A stretch of 64,000 nucleotides of DNA from Saturnia japonica (GCA_033032175.1 CM065325.1:10692930-10756929); one strand, 5' to 3'. Positions 12,700 to 25,881 are shown, counted from the first letter of the stretch. The notes: generated by a model not told the origin, from the letters alone. Translations and numbers: made by a program.

Positions 12700-13470
12700 T
12701 ACTAGCTGTGCACGCAGGTACGCTCGAGGGGGCTACAGATTGCCGTTGATCGGGCACACGCCAGAAGCGTACTACCCCGCTCCCGGTTATTTTAAACAGA
12801 AAAATGCTTATTGAGCACAATTCAGCACTCTATTTGAATAAATTTACGATAACTGCCATACGACTGTGGAATGCATTATCACGTCATCTTCAAGATGCTA
12901 AAATAATCACCAATTTAAAATCACAAAACTGCACGGATATTTGTTTAATAAACAAGAGTCGGAGTGATCAAAATTTCTTCATTTATAACTTGTGTATATA
13001 TTTTTATTGGTACATTGTATATATATGTATATTAGTAAGTATGTATATTGTTCTTGTATGTATTTATATTTATTTCTATTTCATTTTATTATTTTGTATT
13101 ATTATATTTTTGTATTTAAATTTTATTACCTTCTAGTTTTTGTATTTTTGTGTTTGCTCATGTTTTTTTTAAAGTTTTAATGTCTTTGATACCTATATAA
13201 TTTATATATGTTTTATGGTTTACTCGGCGTAAGCTATTTAAGCGCCCGAATTGATTCACCACGATTAGCTTTTTTATTTGCGCGGAACCTTAATTTAATA
13301 AAATTAATAAAAGTAGCTTCAGATTTCCCGTAATAAATAGACATAATTTTAAAAATTGCTTTTTTGTTATAAGTACCGTATATATTATCATATTCATTTA
13401 GTAAAAAGCTGTTGTTATATTGACATTAGAAACAGACACTTCAATTTTATTAATTGTATAGATGTATTTA
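12700..13470 (+). repeat. LINE-type 3' tail, family 1, split by another insertion
   Basis: 12705-12820 (GTGCACGCAGG, CGCTCCCGGTTATTTTAAA, AAAAATGCTTATTG) and 13205-13345 (TATGGTTTACTC, ATTGATTCACC, TTTATTTGCGCGGAACC) match consecutive parts of the 24085-24600 and 50100-50505 copies. About 380 bp of foreign, T-rich sequence separates them. 13395-13450 repeats a block also found at 11780-11835. That looks like a younger insertion inside an old repeat. Confidence 0.55.
12822..12930 (+). mobile_element. Possible LINE ORF2 C-terminal relic
   Basis: Within the frame starting at 12804, TITAIRLWNALSRHLQDAK resembles the LWN-LP-L region near the end of LINE ORF2 proteins. It sits inside the insertion that splits the family-1 repeat. 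Short, hence weak. Confidence 0.35.
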
Positions 13471-16400
13471 TAGATTAACGGTATGCAACCGGCTATAGTA
13501 TGAACACGGTTTATGTCTCCAGCAAAGATAAAGTTAAGTGGGACAATGAGTTCGTAAACAATTCCGAGATGAGCACGGCAGAAGTCTTTGTTTCACTTAT
13601 AAATTAATGTACATAGTGCTTGCTCCATTTCTTTATACGTAGGTAACCAGTTTCTCTTTGTTCTTAATTTTAATGGTATTAGACCATAAGCAATCAATTT
13701 TTTACGCATTCATTATGTATCTTCACACATGACATTTCTGTCACGCTCCAAATCAACTCTCATTTCTAATGATTAAAAATGTTTCACAGGGTCTTATTGT
13801 ACTTTCGTTTTTTTTTTCGACTTTATTTTAGGTAATAGGTTGAAATGTTGACAGTTATACTATCTAATCAATAGATTATTATATAGGTATCAGTATTATA
13901 TATATATATGATATACTAATATTTTATAGTCACGCATATCTTGTTTTCCAACAACATACAAGCTATTAGTATGTTTGGCTTTACGGTCTCATATTACGGT
14001 ACTTATATTAAACATTGTTCACATAATGTCGTACACGCACGCGATCACATACATCTATAAACATAAACTATGTTTTGCTTACATTTTAACACAGTGATAT
14101 AAAAGTATCTCTTACCCAAAAAAAATTAATACGTCTAGGGATTAATGTCCAAACTTTACGTCTGTTATAAGTTTATTTGTCTACTGTAGATCAGTGAAAA
14201 TATTCATAAATGCTTATGATAATGATGAATTCATTAAAAGAGAGAGCTTATGAACAGTGAAGGTGTACTATTAATTTTATTGCTGTTTCTATAGCTACAC
14301 CCACATTTTCTCCTGTGTCTGCTTTTGTAACTATAAATGCTAAATTTACATTATCCTTACACTATGTCGGTCAACCGCTTATAATGACCAGTAAACCAGA
14401 ACATTCGATGCACATTTATAAGGTTAAAGACGCTCATTTATCCGGCGCCTGTATTGCACGTTTAATTAATTTATGTAAGCGCAGGGAATCACAATAGCAG
14501 ATGGTTGAACAGCTGTTGCCCATACTCAAATCTAAATAGCTTTGTATTATTATGACGTCTATAAGCATGTGTTAATTTGGAAATGCACTGTCTCATGCAA
14601 TGTGTGATAATAATTTGTTTTCTCAAATTATTCTGCATTCCACTCTTAGGTGTGGACTCCCACGGTACACTTTTCGTGTCATTCGTATAGATTACGGGAT
14701 ATAATTAAATATTTGTACTGTATATGTATTTCAAAAGAACAACCGGTAAAACAAAAAGCAATAGAGAGAGCAAAAAATTCTGGGCCATTCGCGTTTATAC
14801 TCGATAGAATTTATCTACAATCTTAAAATAATATAAAGAATAAAGTCTTGTAAATGTAGCATATACTAAACATGTTGTCATGTAGAATTTTCTTTATGAA
14901 ATGGTTGGAGTACCATATTAAATATATAAATAAAAAACAATATTAGGATCCGTTATGAAGTATTCGGAATTGTATATAGAATCTCTATGTCCCATTTCGT
15001 GTCTCTGTGTGCTATTATAGACATGTTAAAAAAAATTACAAGTGTACATAGGTTAACGACTTGATTGGCCAAGATGGCGATTGGCGAACGTAAGTGGATG
15101 ATGACGGTACACTAACTCTCGCCTATTTTAGTATTGAGAACAATGGATGCCCACGTACTCGTTTACTTATTTGGTATATCAGGACTCAGAGATAACATTA
15201 AGCCGTGTTACTGTCTAAATGAAAGTACTGATTTTCAAAAGCTTACAAAGTTTAAGTTCCAAGTCATGTGATTATTATTCATGCAAACTTCAAAGTTGAA
15301 TAGATAGGTATGTTTTGGTATCACAATTGCATAATTATACATATTTTTTATTTGCTATCGTTACCAAAAATATTTAAATAAAAAATTTGGATTTTAGTTT
15401 TTTATAACACAAACGAATATACATACATATTTAATGACGATTAGATAAACACTCTTATTTTAAAGAAAGTATAATTTATAAACAACAAGTGTGTTATGAA
15501 AACTCCATTAAAAATTTACTTTGCCCTGACTAAAGGTAAACTGGCAGACGTAGTCTCCGTAGTTTTATTTGTTAGAGAAATTACTACAATAACTATATAA
15601 ATAAATCACTTTCAGTTTAAGTACTAAAGTTATGCGTTTGGTACGTATCTACCATTGATCTCCCGTGAGAAAAAAAAGTACAGAGAAACAGATAAGATAT
15701 ATTTTATCAGCATCAATGCGGTTCATGCTGTGTACTACTTTATGTACTAAGCCTTTTATCATTTGTCAAACATTTGTTTAGCCGAGATTTCATATATTGC
15801 ATTATGTGTGACGTATTGAGTTAACAAATTAGATTCTCACTTCTGGCTTCAATATTCGAGTTCAATGTCCCTAAAAACAATCTTTCTTGTATTCTAGAAC
15901 GTGTAAAAGCAATCTCATGACTCAACTTTGGGTCTTCGATATCTTCTACCCATCATCTTTACTTTGATTACTTAGCCTTAGTGTTCTAATAGTTCAGTCG
16001 AAATTTCACACTTTGGTAATTGCTCAAGTGATGTTAATTATAGTTCTGTTGCCGGTATCTAATTTATGCCATGGTCTACGGTAGGCAGTGCGCATTAATG
16101 GGGGAATTTATTAACTCAAACCGGGTTACCAGTAGCAATGCTCTAAAATCTATAACGAATAATGATACACTATCTTCTTTACAAATTGCTCCTAATAATT
16201 TGAATCTAGTGCAGAGACACTTACTGATTTCCACTACTTTGCTATTAGCTTTAAATACTTGACAATAATTATCAAGTAAACATTTTATCCTTACTAGCCT
16301 AACTTGTTTTTCTGATTAGTTCTCTGTTATTACGATTTCAAATCCATTAGCTTTAATTGTATCAAGTTGTTCTATATCTCTCAATGGTGTTTTGGCATAA

Positions 16401-17600
16401 TTCAGGTGAAGCGTAATCTCCTCGAACTTTTCGAATACATATACGCTTACATTATAACTTTAATATCTTTAAATATTAAACATAGAAAATAACTTAGAAA
16501 ATCGCATTTAGAGACTTCGTACACAATAAGTAACTGGTTAACTTTACAAACATAATTTAACGGTAATTAGAAAACTGATTAAGGTAAAGAGTACTTAAAA
16601 CAAACTACTTATTTAAAATAAAGATCTTTGAATATATTATGTCCCACTCATGCCAAATTATAATATCTCTCTGATCATTTCGATGATACTCTTTGCAAGT
16701 AACACAACCATTTCGTCAATAATATATGCGGGTTCCACTTTCACTATTTATTCAACCACAAATTTGTATTGAGAGTGGGCGACAGATATAACAATATACT
16801 GATTAATGCCTCTTAGAGAGTTGTAGCGATCATAATGATCGTAAACATATGCAAAAGTTAATTTAAATCAGTATCGCTTAAACGGGTATGTCTATAATAA
16901 ATGCTATTTTTTACAAAGCTCTCTTTGTTAGTACCACAATTTGTAATTAATCTGGTTAGGAATGAAGATATTGCAAATTTTAATCATGAATAATTTTATA
17001 TGTAGAATATACGCTGGGACCAATTTTCCGCAAATCTATTAATCTCCGACATGCCATTTTTATAAAATAAATAAATACAATCCATTCGTCCAATATGCAA
17101 TCAAAACTAATTTTTTTTTTTATATTAACATGTCACAAAGTATTACCAATTAAACACCATCACCTTTTGTATATCGAAGTTTAGAATATTAAATACAGAA
17201 TATCAAATAATAAATGTTCTTCTTTTTATTTTCAGGTAAAGGTGAGTCTCCAAACCAACACATAATCTTCCTACATAAGGTCGAATATAAAGTAAGTATC
17301 ATAGAGTAATTAATTCAGTTCTAATTCTTAATATCATTATTTTGTTTGATAAGGATGTTGGTTTAATTCCACTCACTAATGGAAATGTAAACAATATGAT
17401 ATAATATTTATATATTTCTGATAACAGTAAAATTGGACTAATTATTACTAATTTTTTAATGAAATTATCCGTAAAACTCTCACTTACTTCTGTGTAAAAT
17501 ATAGTTGTCACGGAATAGCCTTAATATAATTTTACGCAAAATCACAGAAACACTATCTTTCAGACAACGCCTTTCTGCTGTGTGTGGAAGAAATTATCTT
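13471..17600. other. AT-rich stretch without recognised features
   Basis: About 4 kb of AT-rich DNA. Short frames (14315-14497, 16071-16262, 17299-17511) lack protein-like patterns. No repeat family seen elsewhere in the window was recognised here. Confidence 0.5.
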
Positions 17601-17610
17601 CAATGACTAT

Positions 17611-17897
17611 CGCCCGGTTTCCGAAAGGTTGATCATCACAAAAATTAACTAATCAACTGTCAAATCTCTTGTTAAGTGTATATTGAGTTGCTAAAAGCAT
17701 AGTTAACTACTTTAATTTGATGAACAGTTCAGTTGACAGATATGTCATATAATATCAATGTCAAATCAAAATGATCATAGATTAGTAAATTTAACACTAA
17801 TCAACGTTTCAGAAACTCGAACTAATTTGACAACGATGTTAAGTTGACAGCTGTGTCAGTTGAACGATAGTTTGATCAACCTTTCAGAAACCGGGTG
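17611..17897 (+). mobile_element. Harbinger-like MITE, copy A (287 bp)
   Basis: Terminal inverted repeats CGCCCGGTTTCCGAAAGGTT and, on the other strand, CACCCGGTTTCTGAAAGGTT, continuing GATCA. The inside is AT-rich and non-coding. Its two halves match the two ends of the longer element at 18291-19319, so it is an internal-deletion derivative. Confidence 0.75.
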
Positions 17898-17910
17898 TAT
17901 ATCTGCCTAA

Positions 17911-18277
17911 CGCCCGGTTTCCGAACGGTTGATCATCACAAAAATTAACTAATCAACTGTCAAATCTCTTGTTAAGTGTATATTGAGTTGCTAAAAGCAT
18001 GGTTAACTACTTTAATTTGATCAACAGTTCAGTTGACAGATATGTCATATAATATCAATGTCAAATCAAAATGATCATAGATTAGTAAATTTAACACTAA
18101 TTAACTTAAAAATAAAAATTAATTAAAAATAATATCAATGTCAAATCAAAATGATCATAGATTAGTAAATTTAACACTAATCAACGTTTCAGAAACTCGA
18201 ACTAATTTGACAACGATGTTAAGTTGACAGCTGTGTCAGTTGAACGATAGTTTGATCAACCTTTCGGAAACCGGGCG
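17911..18277 (+). mobile_element. Harbinger-like MITE, copy B (367 bp) with internal duplication
   Basis: Same termini as copy A. A block of about 55 bp beginning AATATCAATGTCAAATCAAA is present twice, separated by an A/T-rich spacer near 18104-18130, which explains its extra length. It is flanked by TATATCTGCCTAA on the left and the exact reverse complement, TTAGGCAGATATA, on the right. Confidence 0.75.
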
Positions 18278-18290
18278 TTAGGCAGATATA

Positions 18291-19319
18291 CACCCGGTTT
18301 CTGAAAGGTTGATCAAACTATCGTTCAACTGACACAGCTGTCAACTTAACATCGTTGTCAAATTAGTTCGAGTTTCTGAAACGTTGACTAGTGTTAAATT
18401 TACTAATCTATGATCATTTTGATTTGACATTGATATTATTTTTTTATTATGGTCACATTGCGGATACCGTTCAACTTTACATTCAATAGCTCATTCGTAA
18501 CTGTTAAATCTGTTGTTAAACGAACAGCTGTTTATGAGTTCTGCGTCCCGACGAGTATGATTACCGCTTTTATTACACGCTAGGAGTATTACATACCTAC
18601 TATTCTTTGTTTATATTATTGCGATTTTACTACAAAAATTATAAAATGAGTTCACGGGGAAAAAATTTCACCGAAAAAGAAAAGTGTAAGCATTTGGAAC
18701 TAAGTCAAAGGTAAGTTCCTACATATGGAATAACTGTACAATGGTTTGACGGCTTGATAATTGAAAATATTTGTTTTGTTTATGTAGATACAGTATATTG
18801 TGCGTTTATATTACAATAGACTTTGTTTGCAGGTACAAAGATGTTATAGAAAATACGAGCACTAATGCAGTTTTTACAACAACAAAAAAAACGAAACTTG
18901 GGAGGTCATTGCGTTAGAGTTTAATAGTACCGCTTAAGTGCCAAGAACTATGAAACAGTTAAATATCTTCACTGCTAGAAATGCTCAAGCTGGCAACCGT
19001 GAGAGACATGATCGTTTTATAACAAAATTTTTGTTTTAAATAAACTTAAATCAATAGTTAACTCGTCAAGGAGCACTGATTACTTGACAACGCGTTTGAC
19101 AGTACATTAATCTATGATCATGACTTAACTAGCTTTCGAGAAACCCAAAATGGCGTTTGACAAGCGATTTTAGTCTAAATCTTGACATATCTGTCAACTG
19201 AACTGTTGATCAAATTAAAGTAGTTAACCATGCTTTTAGCAACTCAATATACACTTAACAAGAGATTTGACAGTTGATTAGTTAATTTTTGTGATGATCA
19301 ACCTTTCGGAAACCGGGCG
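18291..19319 (-). mobile_element. Harbinger-like element, copy C (1029 bp), with Myb/SANT remnant
   Basis: Inverted relative to copies A and B: starts CACCCGGTTTCTGAAAGG and ends CCTTTCGGAAACCGGGCG. About 680 bp between the two ends is absent from A and B and contains a broken Myb/SANT-like gene on the plus strand (18646-19040). PIF/Harbinger transposons carry a Myb/SANT protein beside the DDE transposase. No DDE gene is present, so this copy is itself non-autonomous. Confidence 0.7.
18646..19037 (+). pseudogene. Myb/SANT-like DNA-binding protein of a Harbinger transposon, broken
   Basis: In PIF/Harbinger transposons the Myb/SANT protein binds the element ends and helps bring in the transposase. 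Exon 18646-18710 (MSSRGKNFTEKEK..HLELSQ) has donor GTAAGT. The next exon starts at 18833 after TTTGCAG and reads YKDVIENTSTNAV, the NFT-EE..-LVKKYKDIIE pattern of the domain. A frameshift in an A-run near 18890 leads to TAG at 18915-18917. In the next frame the domain continues ETWEVIALEFNSTA, and after a second shift near 18940 reads VPRTMKQLNIFTARNAQA, the P-RT-KQL motif. So a two-exon gene is broken by at least two small indels. Confidence 0.65.
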
Positions 19320-22300
19320 TTAGTCTACGACATTGGCTATATCAATCGTCTACAAATCTGTATTTGTATTATCTCACTAAATGGCACAACAAAAATAAAA
19401 TTTATTGATCCAGATTCCCTCCATGCTTATCTTTATTATAAACCGAGATAATGGAATTTTTCACTGCAAAGACTTTGAAGCTTTTTTCTCCTTAACAATA
19501 ATGAAAATGTAAAATTATCATATCAACAAAATACGCTTTCATCACGTCCATGATCTACTTGCCACAAACTTTCACTTCAATGACTTCCGCAGCCCACATC
19601 ATAAATCAATAACAACATTCTACATTCTCCATCAATTAACCAACGTTAGATGTTAAAATTCGACGATATGTTTTTCCGTTTAAGAAACATTAAAATTTAA
19701 TAGCGTTCCAATTTAGTTAGGTAAACTGGGTAAGTAGGAATGGAATACTTATCTAATCTCAAACGATGCGGTTTATTCAAAAGCGAACTACTATTACGAA
19801 CAGCTGTTAAGTCAATGATATGGTTCAGTGAATGAACATTCTTATTTGAATGCGACCCTTTGATTTGTTAGAGAGCGTGTGGGTGCCCTTAATTAATTCT
19901 ATACAAGTTTTTGTAATATCTTCTACCATACATTCCACTCGTTATCAATTTAGGTTTATTAATATTTTATTACTTTGCTTCCAATTCATATTTATTTCTT
20001 GGGAGATGCATCATTTAGTAAATATTTGTAACAATAATGGTATTTGAAACGACGTGTTTAACTATTTTAATAATGGTTAATTGTTGTGGCATTATAGTGC
20101 AATATTTGAGTATCTCACGTTTCACATTTGTAAATACCAATGTGAATCCGACATGCGTAGTTATAATAACGGCATTTATTCTGTTGTTTCTAATGATTTT
20201 CCTGCTATTAGTGACGAATGTTTAAAGTCATTTGTTATTCCACCGTGTTACGAATTGCGGCATAATCCACGTGTCCCATTGTTCTATGATTTGTCATGCA
20301 TGGGTTTTTTATATTTAATTTCGTTCTCTTTTCTCATAAATTAGGTACTGTTTGTATATCAATATTCTTTCTGCTTATAAATAACTGTGCTCGTTTAAAC
20401 GCAATTGTTTTATACTACTGATCCCACTGATGTATTTAACCCAACATCTATAAAGGTCAATTCTACTTAATAAAACTATATTCAAGCATCTGATATCATC
20501 ATACAGTCTATATAAGCTATGGCGTCTATATGTACAATCGTATACCAGTTGCCAATCGTAACTAATAATAATAACGTTCGTAACATTGAATCTCATTACT
20601 GAAATATTAAAGTTTTACTAGGTATGAGTGCCTATTATCCTTTAAAGTACATTGTATATGTATGTAAATTTAACATGTGTAAGAAATTTTCTATTCTACG
20701 CTGATATATCTTCTATTCATTATCTTATTTAATTTTTCATAACACTTTAACTTTCCTTTTTTGTAGTTTCTGCATGTATACAATACCTAATAGAAATTTA
20801 AATTTATCTGAGTAAATAATGAGTAAAAATAAGTTTTGATTTCCACACATCATCTGTCCTAAAGAAACAGATTTTGTGTTTTACCTTTACCACTAGGCGC
20901 TATTGATGAACTATGTACTGCGATGAATACTAATTCTTGCATAAAATTACATTATCATATTAAATTTTTCAGATATGTTGTAGAGTTGGTTTTTTATTGT
21001 AAATAAATGAAGAAGTGCCATTACACAGATCGTATCTACTTGATTAATTTTAACGAGCATCTCGTGCTTCTGTGAAGCCTCTAGCGAATTCACTTTGTCA
21101 ATGCGTCCTAGATACTTTGTCTTTGATCTCGCATAGTTTGTAAAACGGACAACTTGAGCCTTAGATTATTTGTGCAGGAATTTAAATACCTAGTCGTTGT
21201 GTCTGAGGTTAAAATTACATTTCTCTTTGTAAAATTTTAAGGATCTTTACAATAGTATTTATATTGTTAAAATTAATCTTGATATATTATACGAGATTCT
21301 TGATATATTGTACTTTGTTATAAAAATTTAATCCCGCAAAATTCTACAAAAAGTTGTTTCATTTCATAACAATGAGATTTAATTTTCGGAACACAATTTG
21401 TAGCCATAACAAATTGTTGCTACACAAATGTTTTAAGACACGATTTCTACTAAGCTGAATATTAAGTATACATCAAGTATTTGTAAGCTTGATAAATTGC
21501 ATCAAAGGCGTTTATATAAAATTATCAATGAGTAACACCAATGGACTCTTTGTAGGTATGAGCAAATAATGCGATGATGATTTTCACTGACGCAAATCGA
21601 ATTGCTATGTAGGTACAATGTACACCGTACATGCTATAACTATATATGTACAGATAATATCACTTAAAACTCATATAAATATGTACATATTTGTGAACTT
21701 TTATAAAAGTGTTTTTTTAATCTCTGATAGTTTATGAAAGTGCCATAACATTGTTACAGTACTATATTTATGTATAATAATTAGCATTTTTCTGTATTTG
21801 TTGCTATGGGTTTTGCTAAAATGGCCCATGTTTACTTACTATAAAGGCAATTATTTTATTGAAGTTCAATCAAAAAAAAAATTTTGATAAAAACACATTG
21901 TATAATAATATTTAGTATTGAAAAGGTGAAGACTGATTAAAAAATTTGTTGGATCAGTTGTTGTTCTGTCAAATGTGCGGAACTTTAAAATTCTCGTAAT
22001 TTATGTTAAATTTTTATATATGCACATCGTTTTGTGTTGCAATGTTTCAATACAAATAATGAAACTATAACGCATTTACTTTGACTGTACCCATTACGAA
22101 CACCCACATGTTTTTGTTTTAGTCAATCAATCACTAACGAACTATCTACGTCCGTTTCAATTGTGCGGGTTAATAATAATTTGAGACTTTTGCTAATGGT
22201 AGGTTAGTCCCTTTTCATCTTCAGTATTATACATTTCTGTCTTTTTTATTAATATAAATAATTTCCGACCATTAAAATTGTTTTGTAAGTGAATTATAAA

Positions 22301-22795
22301 TTTTATTAATGTATATATTTTAGTGCCTCTAAATGAAAACAGTCCATTTTATTTGTTTTGATGTATTTTATTTATTTACCTGCTGTTTGGTAATATGAAT
22401 ATTTCTGCGGTCAGATATGCTGCCAATTACTATTTCTTCACAATGATCAGGTGCTGTGTAACACTGCCTGTACGACGGAAACAGTGGGTGGCGCCGGGGC
22501 GTGCGCCCACTCGCCTACGATTATGTCACCGATACCTTCTAATCATTTAAGGACTGCTGTGCGGAATCTTACGAGACTATTATCATTCTTTGTAGTAGCG
22601 GCTTTTTTTTATTGATATTAATTCCTTCGATAATTTTGTATGAGTGAGTACCTTTCATTTACAAAGCTATCTCTTCAATATGAAGCTTTAAAAATAGGTT
22701 TATAAATTATTGCATTAACAACGTCTAACACATAGTAGAATATCTTCCAAAGGATTTTAAATGCCTATAATTTATGTGTTATAAGGATATTTTCT
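19320..22795. other. AT-rich stretch without recognised features
   Basis: Overlapping short frames at 19850-20344 and 20375-20596 show no known motif or splice support. Bases near 22480-22520 form a small GC-rich patch of unknown nature. Confidence 0.5.
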
Positions 22796-22804
22796 AATGA
22801 CCGT

Positions 22805-22975
22805 ATGGTTATCTGCCACCCTAAAGTTGAAAATTTGGTGACTAATACCCATAGGTGTGTTCCGGCAGCTTCAGTTGAGAACCAGTTTACCTTTAGACTT
22901 AACGTGGTACCATATTCAGCTACATCGTCACTTAATATTAGGAGAGATTGTGGTCAAACGCTAGACCTACATGTT
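22805..22975 (+). mobile_element. SINE-like element, 5'-truncated
   Basis: Shares GCCACCCTAAAGTTGAAAAT, CCATAGGTGTGTTCCGGCAG, CATCGTCACTTAA and GAGATTGTGGTCA..CGCTA with the family at 5113-5433, in plus orientation. The tRNA-like head is missing. Confidence 0.55.
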
Positions 22976-23439
22976 ATAACTTTTAATATATTTCTCTACT
23001 AATTTGAGATAGTATAAAAATGACAGAAATAAGGTTATAATAAATAAATCGAACCGATTTAATAAATTTTTATCACCCATTAAATGAAGGCAGAGGTATA
23101 AAATAGTAATAGTAGGTATAGAATCAAATATGATTTTTTTTGTCCTTCTATATATTTAAACTTATCAGTAGGTATAATATGAGTTCATTTAACGTTAAAA
23201 GGGATAAATGTTTTCCATGGAGGACCGTAAAAATATGCGGTTATTTATATACGGCAAACGAATTTCTAATCGCCTCATTCATTAACCATCAGTAGCGGTT
23301 TTAGTAAACAAACAACGTCAGCAACTTTGGACTCAAGAAAAGAATTTGACACCGTTACACACAACCCTTTCCAGTGGAAATATGGTTCATTATAAAATGT
23401 TTATGTAGTACGAATCGTTTTGAGATAGATATGAGCGCT

Positions 23440-23615
23440 GCTGTAATCACAAAGCGGATCTTTACGTGAGTGCATCGGGCTCCCAAGAAATCAGATCAAA
23501 GGTGTGCCGCAGGGAGTGCACTAGATCCACTATTTCTTTTTAAATTGTTGGGAATCACCTACACCAACCATCGTTGGCGCCTACATAATCTTGTATAACA
23601 TATTTAGTTTCAAAA
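23440..23615 (+). mobile_element. Non-LTR reverse-transcriptase relic
   Basis: The plus strand reads IKGVPQG. After a one-base shift it reads SALDPLFLF, and after another shift SPTPTIVGAY. Together these match the consecutive RT blocks GVPQGS.L.P.LF and the DLPTP...YADD region of jockey-type LINEs, with the YADD lost. Frameshifts and stops show a dead, very short piece. Confidence 0.55.
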
Positions 23616-24084
23616 ATACATGTTTTTTACAACCTTCCGTCAAACGACAATCAGTTGTAAGTTGTTTATCTAACGAAACAACGTTGTCATCTTAAATCAG
23701 TTGACGGCAGGTAAATCTCTCAATTTAAATAAATCGAGGCGACACCACAAGACGCGGTGCGGCGCGGCGGCTCGTTCGCTTGTACTTACTTGCCTCTGTT
23801 TGTTTTACGAGACTATTTGAGATTTATTTACTATTAGTCGAAATAACGGTTAGTTTAATTACTTTGTATGTTTTATGTTTACCCTATGTATACGGTTTTG
23901 TAAGCATTAGCTACTCACACTAAGTTGTAGATAAACTCTCTTTGTACGTGACGTCTAAATATCACTCTCGTGACTTAGAATAATAAATTGATATATTTTA
24001 CTGTTTTACAGAGCTTGGGGTTCTTAATACTTTCAAATTGCTTAAGTTTGGCAACGGAGCATGAAGGTCATTAATCTTCTATAT
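23616..24084. other. Gene-free stretch with a small GC-rich block
   Basis: A GC-rich patch at 23738-23800 (ACGCGGTGCGGCGCGGCGG) follows a CAG/GTAAAT donor-like site at 23709. No coding sequence recognised. A 5' UTR exon or promoter is possible but unsupported. Confidence 0.3.
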
Positions 24085-24600
24085 AATTAAGTGTCTGTTT
24101 GTAATGTCAAAATAGCAGTTTATTACTAAATGCATATGAAAGTATATACTTTATTAATAAGATTTAAAAACATCGTATCGCATATACGATACCTATAAAA
24201 AACCCTTTTAAAAATTTTGTCGGTCTGTCTGTTTGTTCCGGGTAATCTCCGAAACGGTTAGACCGATTTTGACAGGACTTTCACTGATAGATAGCTGATG
24301 ATATAGGAAGTAACTTAGGCTACTTTTATTTTAGAAAAAGAATTAGGGTTCCGCACAAATAAAAAAAACTTGTCATGGTGAATCAAATCGGAAACCATAA
24401 GAGATATAAAAAATGAATGTACTACATAATTAAAACATTAAAAATACCTATAAAAAAGTTCGCGAGAGTATACATCTATCTTCTAAGGAACACCCACAAT
24501 AAGCATTTTTGTCTTTAAAGTAGCCGGGAGCGGGGAGCAAGATTCGCGCGGCCATACTGTAGTCCACGTGAGCGAAGCCACGGGCACAGCTAGTTTATAA
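24085..24600 (-). repeat. LINE-type 3' tail, family 1, long copy
   Basis: On the minus strand: CTAGCTGTGCCCGTGGCTTC, CCGCTCCCGGCTACTTTAAA, TTATTTGTGCGGAACCCTAA, CATCAGCTATCTATCAGTGA, AATCGGTCTAACCGTTTCGG, then an AAACAGACAG run. The fullest copy of this family in the window. Confidence 0.6.
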
Positions 24601-25580
24601 TAAAATCAGTGTCTTTATTGTTTTAGCAATGTTGTAATTTTGTTTATATTGATATAGCTCAGAAAATTAGATTTTTGTTTAAAACGATACTTGCTCAGCC
24701 TCTGATACATCTGAGCAGTAATATTTTGGTATTGGTATTTTTGGGATAATGTAACAGAACATCCAGAAAATATGGTTTTCTATATAAAACAAAATCGGTT
24801 CAAACCTTTCAAAGTCGCATAACTAGTGATGCATATTCCAGAGTCCAGACAGATTTATACCCAAGTAAATATTATATTGAGCTGTCAACACATTATACTG
24901 CATTATACTGTCGAGTCGACACACGATATGGCGGCGCAGGAACTGTCTGCCGTCAGAAATAGACTATCGTGTTCCACATAACAGTCGATAACGTAGAGAA
25001 TAACGGCGTAATTAAATACAGGGAACTAGCAAAGCACTATGTCAATAATGTATTCTACTGAATAATTCGTTCTACTGAATAAGTTTGGGACATCTTATCA
25101 AAAAACTTAATTCACCTAACTGTGAAGTTTGTGGGAAAATAGACTGGTGAAATGTGTTATATAAGCAGCAGTCGTTTAATCTCAAGTTTAGGGTTTATTC
25201 TTTACATGTAGGTATTTTCCACGATATTCTAACTGAGTCGACTTCTGGTTCGGCTGGTATACCTACTGTGGAACTTTATTATTAATAGACACAGTATAAG
25301 GGATAGAATTAGGTAATCTTTTTATTTAGTTAATAATTTTATTCTCTGTAGAAATTATGTTAATTTTTTTTGGATTTGGATATTCTCAAATGGAGCTGGC
25401 ATACACCGACTGTAAAAGCCCCCTAAATAAAGAGAAAAAAAAGAAGATCCGATTCGGATAAGTTAAAGTTTTTTTAATTGTCCAGTGTTATAATCGTGAT
25501 AAAGAAACGATCAATAATCTCTAGAAACATCAAGGGCTCCAGCGAACAAGGTTCAGTTTTATAAAAGTAGCGCATTGGTG
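24601..25580. other. AT-rich stretch without recognised features
   Basis: Nothing recognised; a few short A/T microsatellite-like tracts. Confidence 0.5.
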
Positions 25581-25591
25581 CCCTTACATTG

Positions 25592-25640
25592 CATCAGTGT
25601 AGCCATATAAGGTGCAGAGCGAGTGACAAATGGAATACAT
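25592..25640 (+). promoter_or_regulatory. Candidate TATA/initiator core promoter
   Basis: TTTATAAAAG followed about 32-36 bp later by GCATCAGTG, an arthropod TCAGT initiator. Spacing is slightly long for a classic TATA promoter. No transcript or downstream exon could be tied to it; kindlin lies 9.6 kb downstream on the same strand. Could be chance or a transposon promoter. Confidence 0.25.
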
Positions 25641-25881
25641 AATTATTCTGTGTGTCCTCGATCGCGAATACGATGAAATAAGAGATCATTAAAATATATT
25701 TATCCAATTACAAGTGAATATACATTATAACCATCTAACTATGCGGTTATCAGCACTCTCATCGCTAGATGACACAATTATCTTAACATAAACAGTACAA
25801 AAAAATGATAATGCGAAACCGATTTACGATGGGTTTTTAGCTCGGCTATTTGCTTCTGTTTACAGTTTTTTATATGTAAAA

